Shown here piece after piece: positions 25,287 through 30,759 of a stretch of 36,296 nucleotides of DNA (the stretch's first letter is position 1; every line of letters begins with the position of its first letter). A program made the translations under genes and the position numbers. Under the pieces are notes generated by a model that saw nothing but the letters and a program-made list of their open reading frames with translations, did not search any database and had not been told where the DNA came from. The stretch is from a virus: positions 1 to 36,296 of the IMG/VR virus record IMGVR_UViG_3300048118_000009. One strand, written 5' to 3'.

Positions 25287-26766
25287 TAGCAATGTTCCTT
25301 GATGTTATCCAGTTCTTAACTTCCAGAGAGATTCCGTCAACCTTGGTGAGATTAACTCTGGCCGGCGATACTCCGAACTTCTCTTGGTACTTGTAGTGGG
25401 CCCAGCCTTGCTTAAAGCCTTTGAGATTTGCGTAGTAATAGAGCTCTGACAGCCAGCGAGACTTATCGTCTATTGAAAACTGCTCAGGCTTGGGCATATT
25501 CTCACGCTCAATCTTTTTGAGTATCTCGTTGTCAGTGTAGATCTCAGAGTCCACAGGGAGCTCATAGCCGCAAGCTTTGCATCGCCTACCGCTCATTTGA
25601 GTTGTGCAGACTGGGCACGGCCTGAGCACTGGCTGGCGCTCTTCTTGCTCTATCAACCGGTCCTCGTTGTAACGCTTGGTGCCGTCGTCTAGCTGATAGG
25701 GCACAATCGTATCTGGGAGCTGGCCGTGGCGTGTAATGTTGCCGGCGTGATCAAGGTAGATCGCTCGTGTTTTGCCGGTTTCTGGAGATATCCTAGCCAC
25801 CCTACCGCAGCGCTGCACGAAATCTATCTTTGATTTGCACGGGTAGCAATCAATCAACATTTCGACATAGGGCGCATCGTATCCGGTCCCGAGCAAGCGA
25901 CTGCATGAGAGGACCGAGAATAACCCTGCCTTGTGATCTGCGTACAATGCCTGCCTCAGATCCTCTTCGGTATAACCGTCAATGTGACGGGCCTTAATTC
26001 CGCTTGGGTGCGCGTTGAACTTGTCTACTAGTGTCTTGCTATGGTCAATAGTAGGGCAGAACGCTATCGCCCGCTTTGAGCCGTCAGGCGAATGCTTTAG
26101 GTAGTTTTCCACTATGTCACCGCTAAGCTGGTCATCCTCTATCATCGCAGCACCAAGATCGTCTGGGTTGAACTCAGTGCCACCAGTGGGCAGGCGCTTT
26201 GTGCGAATGCCAGAGGTATCTACCGAGCTGCCGACGTAGTAATCAATCGGCGCCAAGTAACCTAGCTCAGTGAGCTCCTCGCTAGTAATAGGAATTAATA
26301 GATCATCCCAAACCTGCCCCAAGCCTTTGCTGAATGGCGTGGCTGAAAGCGCAACAAACGGAATAGCGTCGTAGCGATCTAGGTATTTTTCCTTGAACCC
26401 CTTATAGACAGTATGGGCCTCGTCTACTACGGCAAAGTGAAAATCAAAGTTAGGGCGATTCACTGCCGTTTGAATTGACGCAATTTGAATAAGCTTGCGC
26501 GGGTCCCACCTTGGATCGTCTGCCTGCATAACAGAATAATCAATGCCCATGCGGTCCAGCGTGTCGGCCGTTTGCTGCACGAGTTTCACTCTATCTGCGA
26601 AAAACACTGAGCGACGTCCTGTCTCAGCGTAAGCGAGCATCATTGTTAGCGCAACGTACGTTTTTCCATACGAGCAAGGCGCTGCCAGTAATGGCCTCAT
26701 GTGGCCTGTGCGAAGGGAATCACGAACCATGTCGATTCCCTTCTGCTGGTGAGGTCTAAGCTCCAT
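25264..26766 (-). CDS. SF2 DEAH-box helicase with C-terminal zinc ribbon
   Basis: 500 residues from the second ATG (MELRPHQQKG), which has AAGGAAGG 4 bases away; the ATG three bases upstream is too close. Motif I APCSYGKT (29-36), motif II DEAH (115-118), motif III SAT (141-143), motif VI QRCGRVAR (318-325). The C-terminus carries a four-Cys ribbon (C384, C387, C396, C399). Architecture matches phage UvsW/RadD-like helicases that unwind origins or recombination intermediates. It follows a tandem operator-like repeat at 26789-26851. Confidence 0.88.
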   Translation of the reverse strand: MELRPHQQKGIDMVRDSLRTGHMRPLLAAPCSYGKTYVALTMMLAYAETGRRSVFFADRVKLVQQTADTLDRMGIDYSVMQADDPRWDPRKLIQIASIQTAVNRPNFDFHFAVVDEAHTVYKGFKEKYLDRYDAIPFVALSATPFSKGLGQVWDDLLIPITSEELTELGYLAPIDYYVGSSVDTSGIRTKRLPTGGTEFNPDDLGAAMIEDDQLSGDIVENYLKHSPDGSKRAIAFCPTIDHSKTLVDKFNAHPSGIKARHIDGYTEEDLRQALYADHKAGLFSVLSCSRLLGTGYDAPYVEMLIDCYPCKSKIDFVQRCGRVARISPETGKTRAIYLDHAGNITRHGQLPDTIVPYQLDDGTKRYNEDRLIEQEERQPVLRPCPVCTTQMSGRRCKACGYELPVDSEIYTDNEILKKIERENMPKPEQFSIDDKSRWLSELYYYANLKGFKQGWAHYKYQEKFGVSPARVNLTKVDGISLEVKNWITSRNIANAHRRAR

Positions 26767-26788
26767 CATCCTTCCTTAAATTTAGACA

Positions 26789-26851
26789 CGCCTTATATTA
26801 GGCATAAAACACTTTAATGCGCCTTATATTAGGCATTGCGACACTTTATGG
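26789..26851 (-). promoter_or_regulatory. Two tandem 31-bp repeats with GCCT-N6-AGGC dyads (operator-like)
   Basis: GCCTTATATTAGGC occurs twice (26790-26803 and 26821-26834), exactly 31 bp apart, about three helical turns. Each is followed by a variant of ACACTTTAATG, making two direct repeats of about 31 bp. GCCT/AGGC half-sites with a 6-bp AT core suit a dimeric HTH repressor, for which the XRE protein at 31389-31598 is the obvious candidate. Between the 70-residue gene and the helicase; no good -35/-10 pair is visible in it, so it may be a repressor site or a noncanonical promoter. Confidence 0.6.
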
Positions 26852-26858
26852 CGGCTAA

Positions 26859-27071
26859 CTAAAGCCGCTCAATGGCCTCTTCTACTTCTTCTTCAATGCC
26901 GGCAACAATTCGGCGCGCCTTCTCGGCTATGGTCAATGTTTCGTTTGACAGTACGCGAGTTGCCCAGTCTAGGCGATCGCGGTAGAGCTCGAGCTCGGCT
27001 GCTTCCTGCTCGTCAATAGAAGCTTCGCACTCGTCGAGGTAGCGGTTAAGGTCTGCGATTACTGGATCCAT
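26859..27071 (-). CDS. Small helical acidic protein, unknown (70 aa)
   Basis: Start at the ATG at 27071 (MDPVIADLNRYLDECEASID), with TTGACGGAG 6 bases upstream. Upstream in-frame TTG is part of the ribosome site, not a start. Almost entirely alpha-helical and acidic, ending GIEEEVEEAIERL; looks like a coiled-coil adaptor. Its leader holds a UUCG hairpin (27091-27104). Unknown function; early-gene location. Confidence 0.7.
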   Translation of the reverse strand: MDPVIADLNRYLDECEASIDEQEAAELELYRDRLDWATRVLSNETLTIAEKARRIVAGIEEEVEEAIERL

Positions 27072-27090
27072 GGTGTTCTCCGTCAAGAGT

Positions 27091-27104
27091 GCCCCCGAAG
27101 GGGC
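27091..27104 (-). promoter_or_regulatory. UUCG tetraloop hairpin before the 70-aa gene's ribosome site
   Basis: The minus strand shows GCCCC-UUCG-GGGGC followed by ACUCUUGACGGAGAACACC and AUG. The stem sequence differs from the one at 27804-27817 but base pairing is kept (GGCCC/GGGCC there), supporting RNA-level selection. It could protect mRNA, arrest processing, or set ribosome access. Confidence 0.65.
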
Positions 27105-27112
27105 GGTTGAAT

Positions 27113-27382
27113 TTAGGCTATGATTTCTACTCTGGCATCAAAGTCAAAAGAAGTTTCGAAAGGAACGTAACCAGTGTCGCCGATTCGATCTGATCCCTCA
27201 GAGCTGTCAGCATCGATGCTAATAGTGTAGCCCTTAAAAAATTGACGACCAGTCTCAGGGTGGATAACCCAGCCTTTGTCAACGACAACGCCTTCAATGA
27301 ACTGGTCATCACGGCTAGGCATAGGTTGGAAATCATAAGCTCGGATTTTTTGGCCAATTTCTGCAATGTTTTCAAATTTCAT
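27113..27382 (-). CDS. Early small protein, unknown (89 aa)
   Basis: Start at MKFENIAEIGQKIRAYDFQP (27382) with ACGGGAGAAAC ahead of ATG. Contains beta-strand-like segments (VVVDKGWVIHPETGRQFFKG) and an acidic, polar C-terminus (DADSSEGSDRIG, DFDARVEIIA). No cysteine, membrane segment or known motif. It is the first gene of a promoter-leader cassette (P1, 27431-27458) nearly identical to that of the 107-residue gene starting at 28148. Confidence 0.75.
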   Translation of the reverse strand: MKFENIAEIGQKIRAYDFQPMPSRDDQFIEGVVVDKGWVIHPETGRQFFKGYTISIDADSSEGSDRIGDTGYVPFETSFDFDARVEIIA

Positions 27383-27399
27383 TTTGTTTCTCCCGTTTG

Positions 27400-27420
27400 G
27401 GAGGAGCACCGCGCCCCTCC
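27400..27420 (-). promoter_or_regulatory. 8-bp leader hairpin of cassette P1
   Basis: Minus-strand GGAGGGGC-GCGGU-GCUCCUCC, 8 bp with one G.U, loop of five. The copy at 28166-28186 differs at the first pair (U-A for G-C) and in the loop. It is 15-20 bases before ATG, between transcription start and the ribosome site. Confidence 0.7.
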
Positions 27421-27430
27421 AATGGTTCCC

Positions 27431-27458
27431 ATCTTAGCAGAACCATCAGGGGTGTCAA
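27431..27458 (-). promoter_or_regulatory. Promoter P1 (sigma70-like)
   Basis: TTGACA (27458-27453), 16 bp, TAAGAT (27436-27431) on the minus strand. It drives the 89-residue gene at 27382 through a structured leader. Very similar to P2 at 28196-28223. Confidence 0.8.
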
Positions 27459-27474
27459 CCACTTTAGATGACAA

Positions 27475-27783
27475 TTAATCAAAATAATGAAAATATTTTT
27501 TCATAGAGGTTTGCAGCAGTGTGGCGTAGGCTACCTTGGTCGCATGGTCCGAGATGCTGGTGAAGTGAGTATCGCCCGTCTCCTCAAGGTAATCCTCGCC
27601 CTCATCTGTGTCGCAATTCAAGCACAGTTGGAACGCCTTGGCGTAATAGGTGGCCCACTGGTGGGCGAGGCAGACTTCGTGGATTACTTGCACGGCGTCT
27701 TCGCCGAACTCATTGTGCGATACAAGCGCTTGATTAACGATGTTGTCAGCTTCGAGCTCGAGGGTGTAGTTGTTGATTTCCAT
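27475..27783 (-). CDS. Early acidic protein, unknown (102 aa)
   Basis: MEINNYTLELEADNIVNQAL, helical and acidic, with a two-Cys segment (CLNCDTDEGEDYLEE) and an aromatic end (KKYFHYFD). The ribosome site is TTGACGGAGAAACATC before ATG, following a UUCG hairpin at 27804-27817. No recognised family; perhaps a host-takeover inhibitor, given its early position, but nothing in the sequence proves it. Confidence 0.7.
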   Translation of the reverse strand: MEINNYTLELEADNIVNQALVSHNEFGEDAVQVIHEVCLAHQWATYYAKAFQLCLNCDTDEGEDYLEETGDTHFTSISDHATKVAYATLLQTSMKKYFHYFD

Positions 27784-27803
27784 GATGTTTCTCCGTCAAG
27801 AGT

Positions 27804-27817
27804 GGCCCCGAAGGGCC
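27804..27817 (-). promoter_or_regulatory. UUCG tetraloop hairpin before the 102-aa gene's ribosome site
   Basis: Minus-strand GGCCC-UUCG-GGGCC, then ACUCUUGACGGAGAAACAUC and AUG. Covaries with 27091-27104. Confidence 0.65.
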
Positions 27818-27827
27818 GGTTGGTTAA

Positions 27828-28148
27828 TTAATAAGCGCCAGAGTAGTTGCCTTTAAACTCGCCGAAGATGTTGCCGCGAGCAAAGTTTGTGGCAGGGCCA
27901 GACCAGCTTTTGGCCATTAGGATGTCACCAGCTTTGAACTTTTCGCCGTCTTCCGCGACTATAAAGCCCCAAACTGTAGGCTGGTCGTTTAAGCCAGTGA
28001 TAATTTTGTAATACTTTCGGCCTTTCTCGTAACCTACACCTTCGCACCAGTTTTTTACAAACTCGTCGCTGTGATCTCCGCGATTAGCAAATTGTTCAGC
28101 AAAAGATGATTTCATTGATTCGAGAAGGTTGTTAAGTGCTTGTTCCAT
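27828..28148 (-). CDS. Early protein, unknown (106 aa)
   Basis: Start at MEQALNNLLESMKSSFAEQF (28148), with ACGGGAGAAACATC before ATG; longer in-frame starts would run into the leader and promoter. The N-terminal helix is followed by DEFVKNWCEGVGYEKGRKYY and a beta-rich part (TVWGFIVAEDGEKFKAGDIL) that resembles a small OB- or SH3-like barrel. Driven by P2 (28196-28223). Function unknown. Confidence 0.75.
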   Translation of the reverse strand: MEQALNNLLESMKSSFAEQFANRGDHSDEFVKNWCEGVGYEKGRKYYKIITGLNDQPTVWGFIVAEDGEKFKAGDILMAKSWSGPATNFARGNIFGEFKGNYSGAY

Positions 28149-28165
28149 GATGTTTCTCCCGTTGG

Positions 28166-28186
28166 TGAGGAGCACCATGCCCCTCA
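28166..28186 (-). promoter_or_regulatory. 8-bp leader hairpin of cassette P2
   Basis: Minus-strand UGAGGGGC-AUGGU-GCUCCUCA; same length and loop size as the hairpin of cassette P1, with the outermost pair changed from G-C to U-A. Compensatory change supports a conserved RNA fold. Confidence 0.7.
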
Positions 28187-28195
28187 ATGGTTCCC

Positions 28196-28223
28196 ATTCT
28201 ACAGAAACCACTGGGGGTGTCAA
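28196..28223 (-). promoter_or_regulatory. Promoter P2 (sigma70-like)
   Basis: TTGACA (28223-28218), 16 bp, TAGAAT (28201-28196) on the minus strand. The -35 region, spacer and leader are a near copy of P1, so the cassette was duplicated. Confidence 0.8.
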
Positions 28224-28247
28224 CCCTTTTGGGTGACAAAAGTTAAA

Positions 28248-28448
28248 TTAATTTATCTCCTCGCAATTTATTTCAAGATTACGAAAATTTGGCCAGCCGA
28301 ATTGCTGACTTGTTTCTCTGCCCAAGCACACCATGGAGGCGTATTCAGCAGATGCGATTTCGGCGTCTTGCTGCTCAAGCTTGCCGGAATAGTTGAGCCC
28401 AGCAATAACAATGATTGCGAGCGTTAATAGATAGAATTCTTTTTTCAT
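28248..28448 (-). CDS. Small membrane-anchored or secreted protein (66 aa)
   Basis: MKKEFYLLTLAIIVIAGLNY is a basic start plus a hydrophobic segment (residues 6-18), i.e. a signal anchor or signal peptide. A soluble part with two Cys follows (MVCLGRETSQQFGWP, EINCEEIN) that could be periplasmic. The ribosome site is CGGGAGACGAAGAC before ATG. An early membrane protein might act in superinfection exclusion; this is inference from topology and position only. Confidence 0.65.
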   Translation of the reverse strand: MKKEFYLLTLAIIVIAGLNYSGKLEQQDAEIASAEYASMVCLGRETSQQFGWPNFRNLEINCEEIN

Positions 28449-28467
28449 GTCTTCGTCTCCCGAAAAG

Positions 28468-28746
28468 TTATATTAATTGGGCTTTTGCTGGGCGATTGTA
28501 GAATCCAAACTGAGGGTCGTCATCGCTAGGCTTAACAGTGCCGGTCAATTTTATGCGACGGCCTTTAAGCTCAATATTTTCTGACTGGGCGAAATCAACA
28601 ACGATGGTGGGAACTGATCCGAAAAGCTTAAAGCCTCGATCATCATGGATAGTGCATTTGAGCACTTCACCATAATCGCTTTCGTACCATTTGGTAAATA
28701 TGATTTGGCCTGTGATTTCTTCTCGGCCTTTAGGTATTGCTTCCAT
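28468..28746 (-). CDS. OB-fold-like small nucleic-acid-binding protein (92 aa)
   Basis: MEAIPKGREEITGQIIFTKW, then GEVLKCTIHDDRGFKLFGSV and GRRIKLTGTVKPSDDDPQFG, ending YNRPAKAQLI. Alternating beta strands with a DDDPxFGFYxRP finish resemble OB-fold domains found alone or fused in phage replication proteins. Ribosome site TTGACGGAGATAATCTA before ATG, behind promoter P3 and a 6-bp hairpin (28768-28784). Likely binds single-stranded nucleic acid (inference). Confidence 0.65.
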   Translation of the reverse strand: MEAIPKGREEITGQIIFTKWYESDYGEVLKCTIHDDRGFKLFGSVPTIVVDFAQSENIELKGRRIKLTGTVKPSDDDPQFGFYNRPAKAQLI

Positions 28747-28767
28747 TAGATTATCTCCGTCAAGAGC

Positions 28768-28784
28768 GACTGCGTTGTGCAGCC
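28768..28784 (-). promoter_or_regulatory. Leader hairpin of cassette P3
   Basis: Minus-strand GGCUGC-ACAAC-GCAGUC, 6 bp with one G.U, followed by GCUCUUGACGGAGAUAAUC and AUG. Same layout as the other early leaders (hairpin, then CUCUUGACGGAGA), though unrelated in stem sequence. Confidence 0.6.
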
Positions 28785-28793
28785 GATGCGAAG

Positions 28794-28823
28794 ATAATAC
28801 AAAATACTTTTATCTAATGTCAA
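28794..28823 (-). promoter_or_regulatory. Promoter P3 (sigma70-like)
   Basis: TTGACA (28823-28818), 18 bp, TATTAT (28799-28794) on the minus strand, overlapping the end of the 65-residue gene. Drives the OB-fold-like gene at 28746. Confidence 0.75.
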
Positions 28824-29017
28824 CCATTCTGGTTAATAAAAGTTTCCCTTCCTATTGCTTTATCTATCGCGTGGCATTCAAGGCAGTACCAGCAGACTCT
28901 GTACATAACCATCTGGCCATCAGTAACTCTCTCTTTGAACCCTATCACCTCACCCATTACCTCTCCGCATCTACATGGCTTCTCTCTAAGATCATCTATG
29001 TTCTCAGTGTTTGTCAT
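28820..29017 (-). CDS. Small zinc-ribbon-like protein (65 aa)
   Basis: MTNTENIDDLREKPCRCGEV, then MYRVCWYCLECHAIDKAIGR. CxC and CxxCxxC(H) clusters at residues 15-17 and about 42-48 make a plausible zinc ribbon. The ribosome site is AAAGG before ATG at 29017. It is the first gene downstream of the 29018-29577 non-coding block on the minus strand. Function unknown; possibly a transcription or translation modifier. Confidence 0.7.
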   Translation of the reverse strand: MTNTENIDDLREKPCRCGEVMGEVIGFKERVTDGQMVMYRVCWYCLECHAIDKAIGRETFINQNG

Positions 29018-29039
29018 TGTATTGCCTTTGGTGAGTTAG

Positions 29040-29320
29040 GAGGATTTGCGAGCAAGCAAGCCCCAACCCACGGGAAGTAGGTTTCGGGACGTTGCATTGC
29101 CTTCGGAGCCGTCAGTGTGGACAGCGAGGCCGTGTTATTGAGTCAGATAACACAAGCAAGTCTGCAAGGGATGCTGACTCCATCCCCCCGCGCCGCATTC
29201 AGACTTTTAGCAAGTTGCGGTGCCCCCGCGCTACTCTTTTGGGGCTTTAAACTACGATCGGTGAGAGACCCTTTATAGGTGACATATCCTTCGCAGTCGA
29301 GTCGGAGACTAAATCTATAG
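29040..29320 (+). ncRNA. Structured non-coding RNA with kissing loop and pseudoknot
   Basis: No convincing ORF on either strand. On the plus strand, hairpin A (GTGTTAT 29132-29138 / ATAACAC 29147-29153) has loop UGAGUCAG. Hairpin B (GGGATG 29168-29173 / CATCCC 29181-29186) has loop CUGACUC. The loops are complementary over 7 nt, a kissing interaction. AAGTCTG (29158-29164) can pair with CAGACTT (29200-29206), which lies inside the loop of helix GCGCCGCA/TGCGGTGC (29190-29197/29216-29223), a pseudoknot. AAGCCCC near 29060-29064 could pair with GGGGCTT at 29241-29247. A G.U in the 8-bp helix is a C-A mismatch on the minus strand, so plus-strand transcription is favoured. It may be one RNA of about 530 nt ending at the 29567 terminator. 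Reminiscent of large phage RNAs such as ROOL or GOLLD, without proof of kinship. Confidence 0.6.
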
Positions 29321-29330
29321 AGAAAATATG

Positions 29331-29358
29331 TTGAAGAACACAACATATAGTGTAGAAT
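29331..29358 (+). promoter_or_regulatory. Plus-strand promoter candidate
   Basis: TTGAAG (29331-29336), 16 bp, TAGAAT (29353-29358). The -10 and spacer equal those of promoter P2. Predicted start near 29365 coincides with the first base of the outer helix of the downstream RNA. An 8-bp inverted repeat (ATATGTTG/CAACATAT) overlaps the -35 and could be an operator. A weaker minus-strand promoter is also conceivable here. Confidence 0.5.
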
Positions 29359-29364
29359 AGCCCT

Positions 29365-29567
29365 TGTCGGGTTTCTGGCTACACTTGCTTCTCCGTATTG
29401 ATCTAGCCGGAATTCAGGGCCTTAACAACCCACCGACATCTAACTTTCACAGATTACTCTTACAGAAATAATTCTGCAAGCGAAAACGTGATTTAATCTA
29501 TATGCTTTTTATTTCTGATTCTTTTTTTTAAGTCCCGACACGTTGTGAAACGCTCGGGCTTTTTTTT
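29365..29567 (+). ncRNA. Candidate small RNA 2 with anti-Shine-Dalgarno loop
   Basis: About 203 nt between a promoter-like element and a strong terminator. TGTCGG (29365-29370) pairs with CCGACA (29433-29438). Nested inside, CTGGCTA (29375-29381) pairs with TAGCCGG (29404-29410, one U.G). The 22-nt loop (29382-29403) exposes CUUCUCCGU (29388-29396), complementary to ACGGAGAA in the ribosome sites of the genes starting at 27071 and 27783. A 3' intrinsic terminator has a GUGA tetraloop. No ORF. Regulation in trans is inferred; the folds are seen by hand and not energy-scored. Confidence 0.55.
29534..29567 (+). terminator. Rho-independent terminator, plus strand
   Basis: CCCGA/TCGGG outer stem, small internal loop, CGTT/AACG inner stem closed by a GUGA (GNRA) loop, then C and eight Ts. 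The opposite strand has no T-run after the stem, so it serves plus-strand transcription. It ends just before the minus-strand gene at 29578. Confidence 0.85.
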
Positions 29568-29577
29568 GACTGAAATT

Positions 29578-29796
29578 TTACACGTTGCGATCTGAGATCT
29601 CTTGATCAATAAGAAACTCAGCGTACTGGATTATCTTGCGCAAATCCTCAATGCCGTTCTTGTCCTTCCATCGAGTAATGTACTTGATAATATTCCCCTC
29701 GCAATAGCCGAGCTTATTCTCAAGGATATATTGAATAGGCTGAATCTTGAGTTTTTCGTAGTGAGTCCCGCCGACTTGGCGCCTAGGATTTATCAT
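29578..29796 (-). CDS. DUF3310-like protein (72 aa)
   Basis: MINPRRQVGGTHYEKLKIQP then IQYILENKLGYCEGNIIKYI, TRWKDKNGIEDLRKIIQYAE. The GGxHYxxxxIQPxxyI...GNxIKYixRxkxKnGxEDLrKaxxY pattern is diagnostic of the DUF3310 family, widespread in phages and related in part to T7 gp1.7-type nucleotide-kinase accessory proteins. Biochemical role not settled. TAATG overlap with the upstream gene. Confidence 0.85.
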   Translation of the reverse strand: MINPRRQVGGTHYEKLKIQPIQYILENKLGYCEGNIIKYITRWKDKNGIEDLRKIIQYAEFLIDQEISDRNV

Positions 29797-30002
29797 TAGT
29801 GCATCTCCACTTCGTCAAGCTGTATATAGTTCTCGAAATCGTCCCATAAATCGCTTTGCACAATAAAGTCCACGTAGTCTGAGCACATAAGCATTAAGGT
29901 CGCTACGGCCCTCTGAGAGCTCTCTGGGAGCTGTTTAAACTCATCATCCATGAAAGTGTCCATCTCTTTAGAACTCATAGAAATTATATGTTTTTCGCTC
30001 AT
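29796..30002 (-). CDS. Small acidic protein, unknown (68 aa)
   Basis: MSEKHIISMSSKEMDTFMDD, helical, with TLMLMCSDYVDFIVQSDLWD in the middle. ATGA overlap with the NinG stop, and its own stop overlaps the DUF3310-like ATG, so it sits firmly in the operon. No recognised family. Confidence 0.65.
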   Translation of the reverse strand: MSEKHIISMSSKEMDTFMDDEFKQLPESSQRAVATLMLMCSDYVDFIVQSDLWDDFENYIQLDEVEMH

Positions 30003-30574
30003 CTGAACTTCCTTTCGTATAACCGCTTTCGGTAATTAAAGATCTTTTTTACCCGCTTCAGGTACTCAATGGTAAATTTCAGCTGTGAATTATCATTTTC
30101 CAGTTGTAAAACTCTATCGGCTCCGATCTTTTCGATTAGACCCTTTCGGTACTCTACGACGTTGCCTGAGAGATACCGGTTGCATTTGACGCACTGGCTG
30201 TGGCAATTCAATAAATGGTATCTAAGGTGCCCAGCAGATCCACGTGAACGGTAGTGCCCAGCGTCGAATTTGCCGCCCTGCACTGTATCGCCCTGAGCGG
30301 CCCCGCAGCTAATACAGGGCTTGTTGCGGTCCCTCATTCTGATATATGCGTTAAAAGCAGTCTGAGCCTCTTTGACGTAATCTGAGGCAGTCTTCAGGGA
30401 TTCCTTAACAGCTTTTGCCTCACGAGCATACGACAATTTGGCAGTCTTTTTTGCCCGATCTGTCGTGGTGTACTCGTGCAGATGATCCCAAGAGCAGAAC
30501 GAATAAATGCCGCCCATGACCGCCTCGCTTTCAGGGGTCTTGGTGCGGCATAGTTTGCAGCGTCTTGTCTTCAT
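29999..30574 (-). CDS. ninG: NinG/Rap-like recombination protein
   Basis: 191 residues. Paired cysteines near the N-terminus (CKLC, 6-9), then a basic helical segment (DRAKKTAKLSYAREAKAVKE), CISCG (87-91), DAGHYRSRG (104-112) and CHSQCVKCNRYLSGN (124-138). This is the NinG (Rap) layout of lambdoid phages; the GHYxxRG and clustered Cys form an HNH-like zinc fold. In lambda, Rap aids RecBCD/Red recombination and cleaves branched DNA. Fits with ERF and exonuclease nearby. ATGA coupling to the upstream gene. Confidence 0.9.
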   Translation of the reverse strand: MKTRRCKLCRTKTPESEAVMGGIYSFCSWDHLHEYTTTDRAKKTAKLSYAREAKAVKESLKTASDYVKEAQTAFNAYIRMRDRNKPCISCGAAQGDTVQGGKFDAGHYRSRGSAGHLRYHLLNCHSQCVKCNRYLSGNVVEYRKGLIEKIGADRVLQLENDNSQLKFTIEYLKRVKKIFNYRKRLYERKFR

Positions 30575-30759
30575 CGGAAATAGCTTTTGCCCTTTAGGGC
30601 CGCCATGGTCCTAATGCACCGGTCAAAGGTTTCGTGGTCCATTTTTTTTGAGCGCGACTTTAGCAAAGCCAATGAAAACTTCTCACTCATTACAGAGAAT
30701 CCCTTAGATAGCCTTTCAACATCGTCGGGCGGAATATAATCACCTTTCTCATTTATCAT
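30571..30759 (-). CDS. Small protein, unknown (62 aa)
   Basis: Start at MINEKGDYIPPDDVERLSKG (30759), an ATG overlapping the upstream stop (ATGA) with GCGGAG 11 bases before it. The C-terminus (MDHETFDRCIRTMAALKGKS) is helical and basic. Residues 9-25 resemble short linker proteins next to ninG. Unknown function. Confidence 0.6.
   Translation of the reverse strand: MINEKGDYIPPDDVERLSKGFSVMSEKFSLALLKSRSKKMDHETFDRCIRTMAALKGKSYFR

Noticed and set aside
29143-29346. Open frame of 67 codons on the minus strand across the structured RNA region
   Set aside because: No ribosome site, unusual composition, and it runs through the helices of the putative RNA; more likely a chance open frame.
29041-29360. 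Group I intron (GAGACUAAAU and AUAUAGUGU resemble the P7 strands)
   Set aside because: The P7 pairing has a mismatch, the P/Q elements are not found in order, and no split exon flanks the region.
29020-29570. tmRNA, RNase P RNA or tRNA
   Set aside because: No T-arm or GGTTCRA-type sequence, no tag reading frame, and none of the conserved RNase P blocks was found on either strand.
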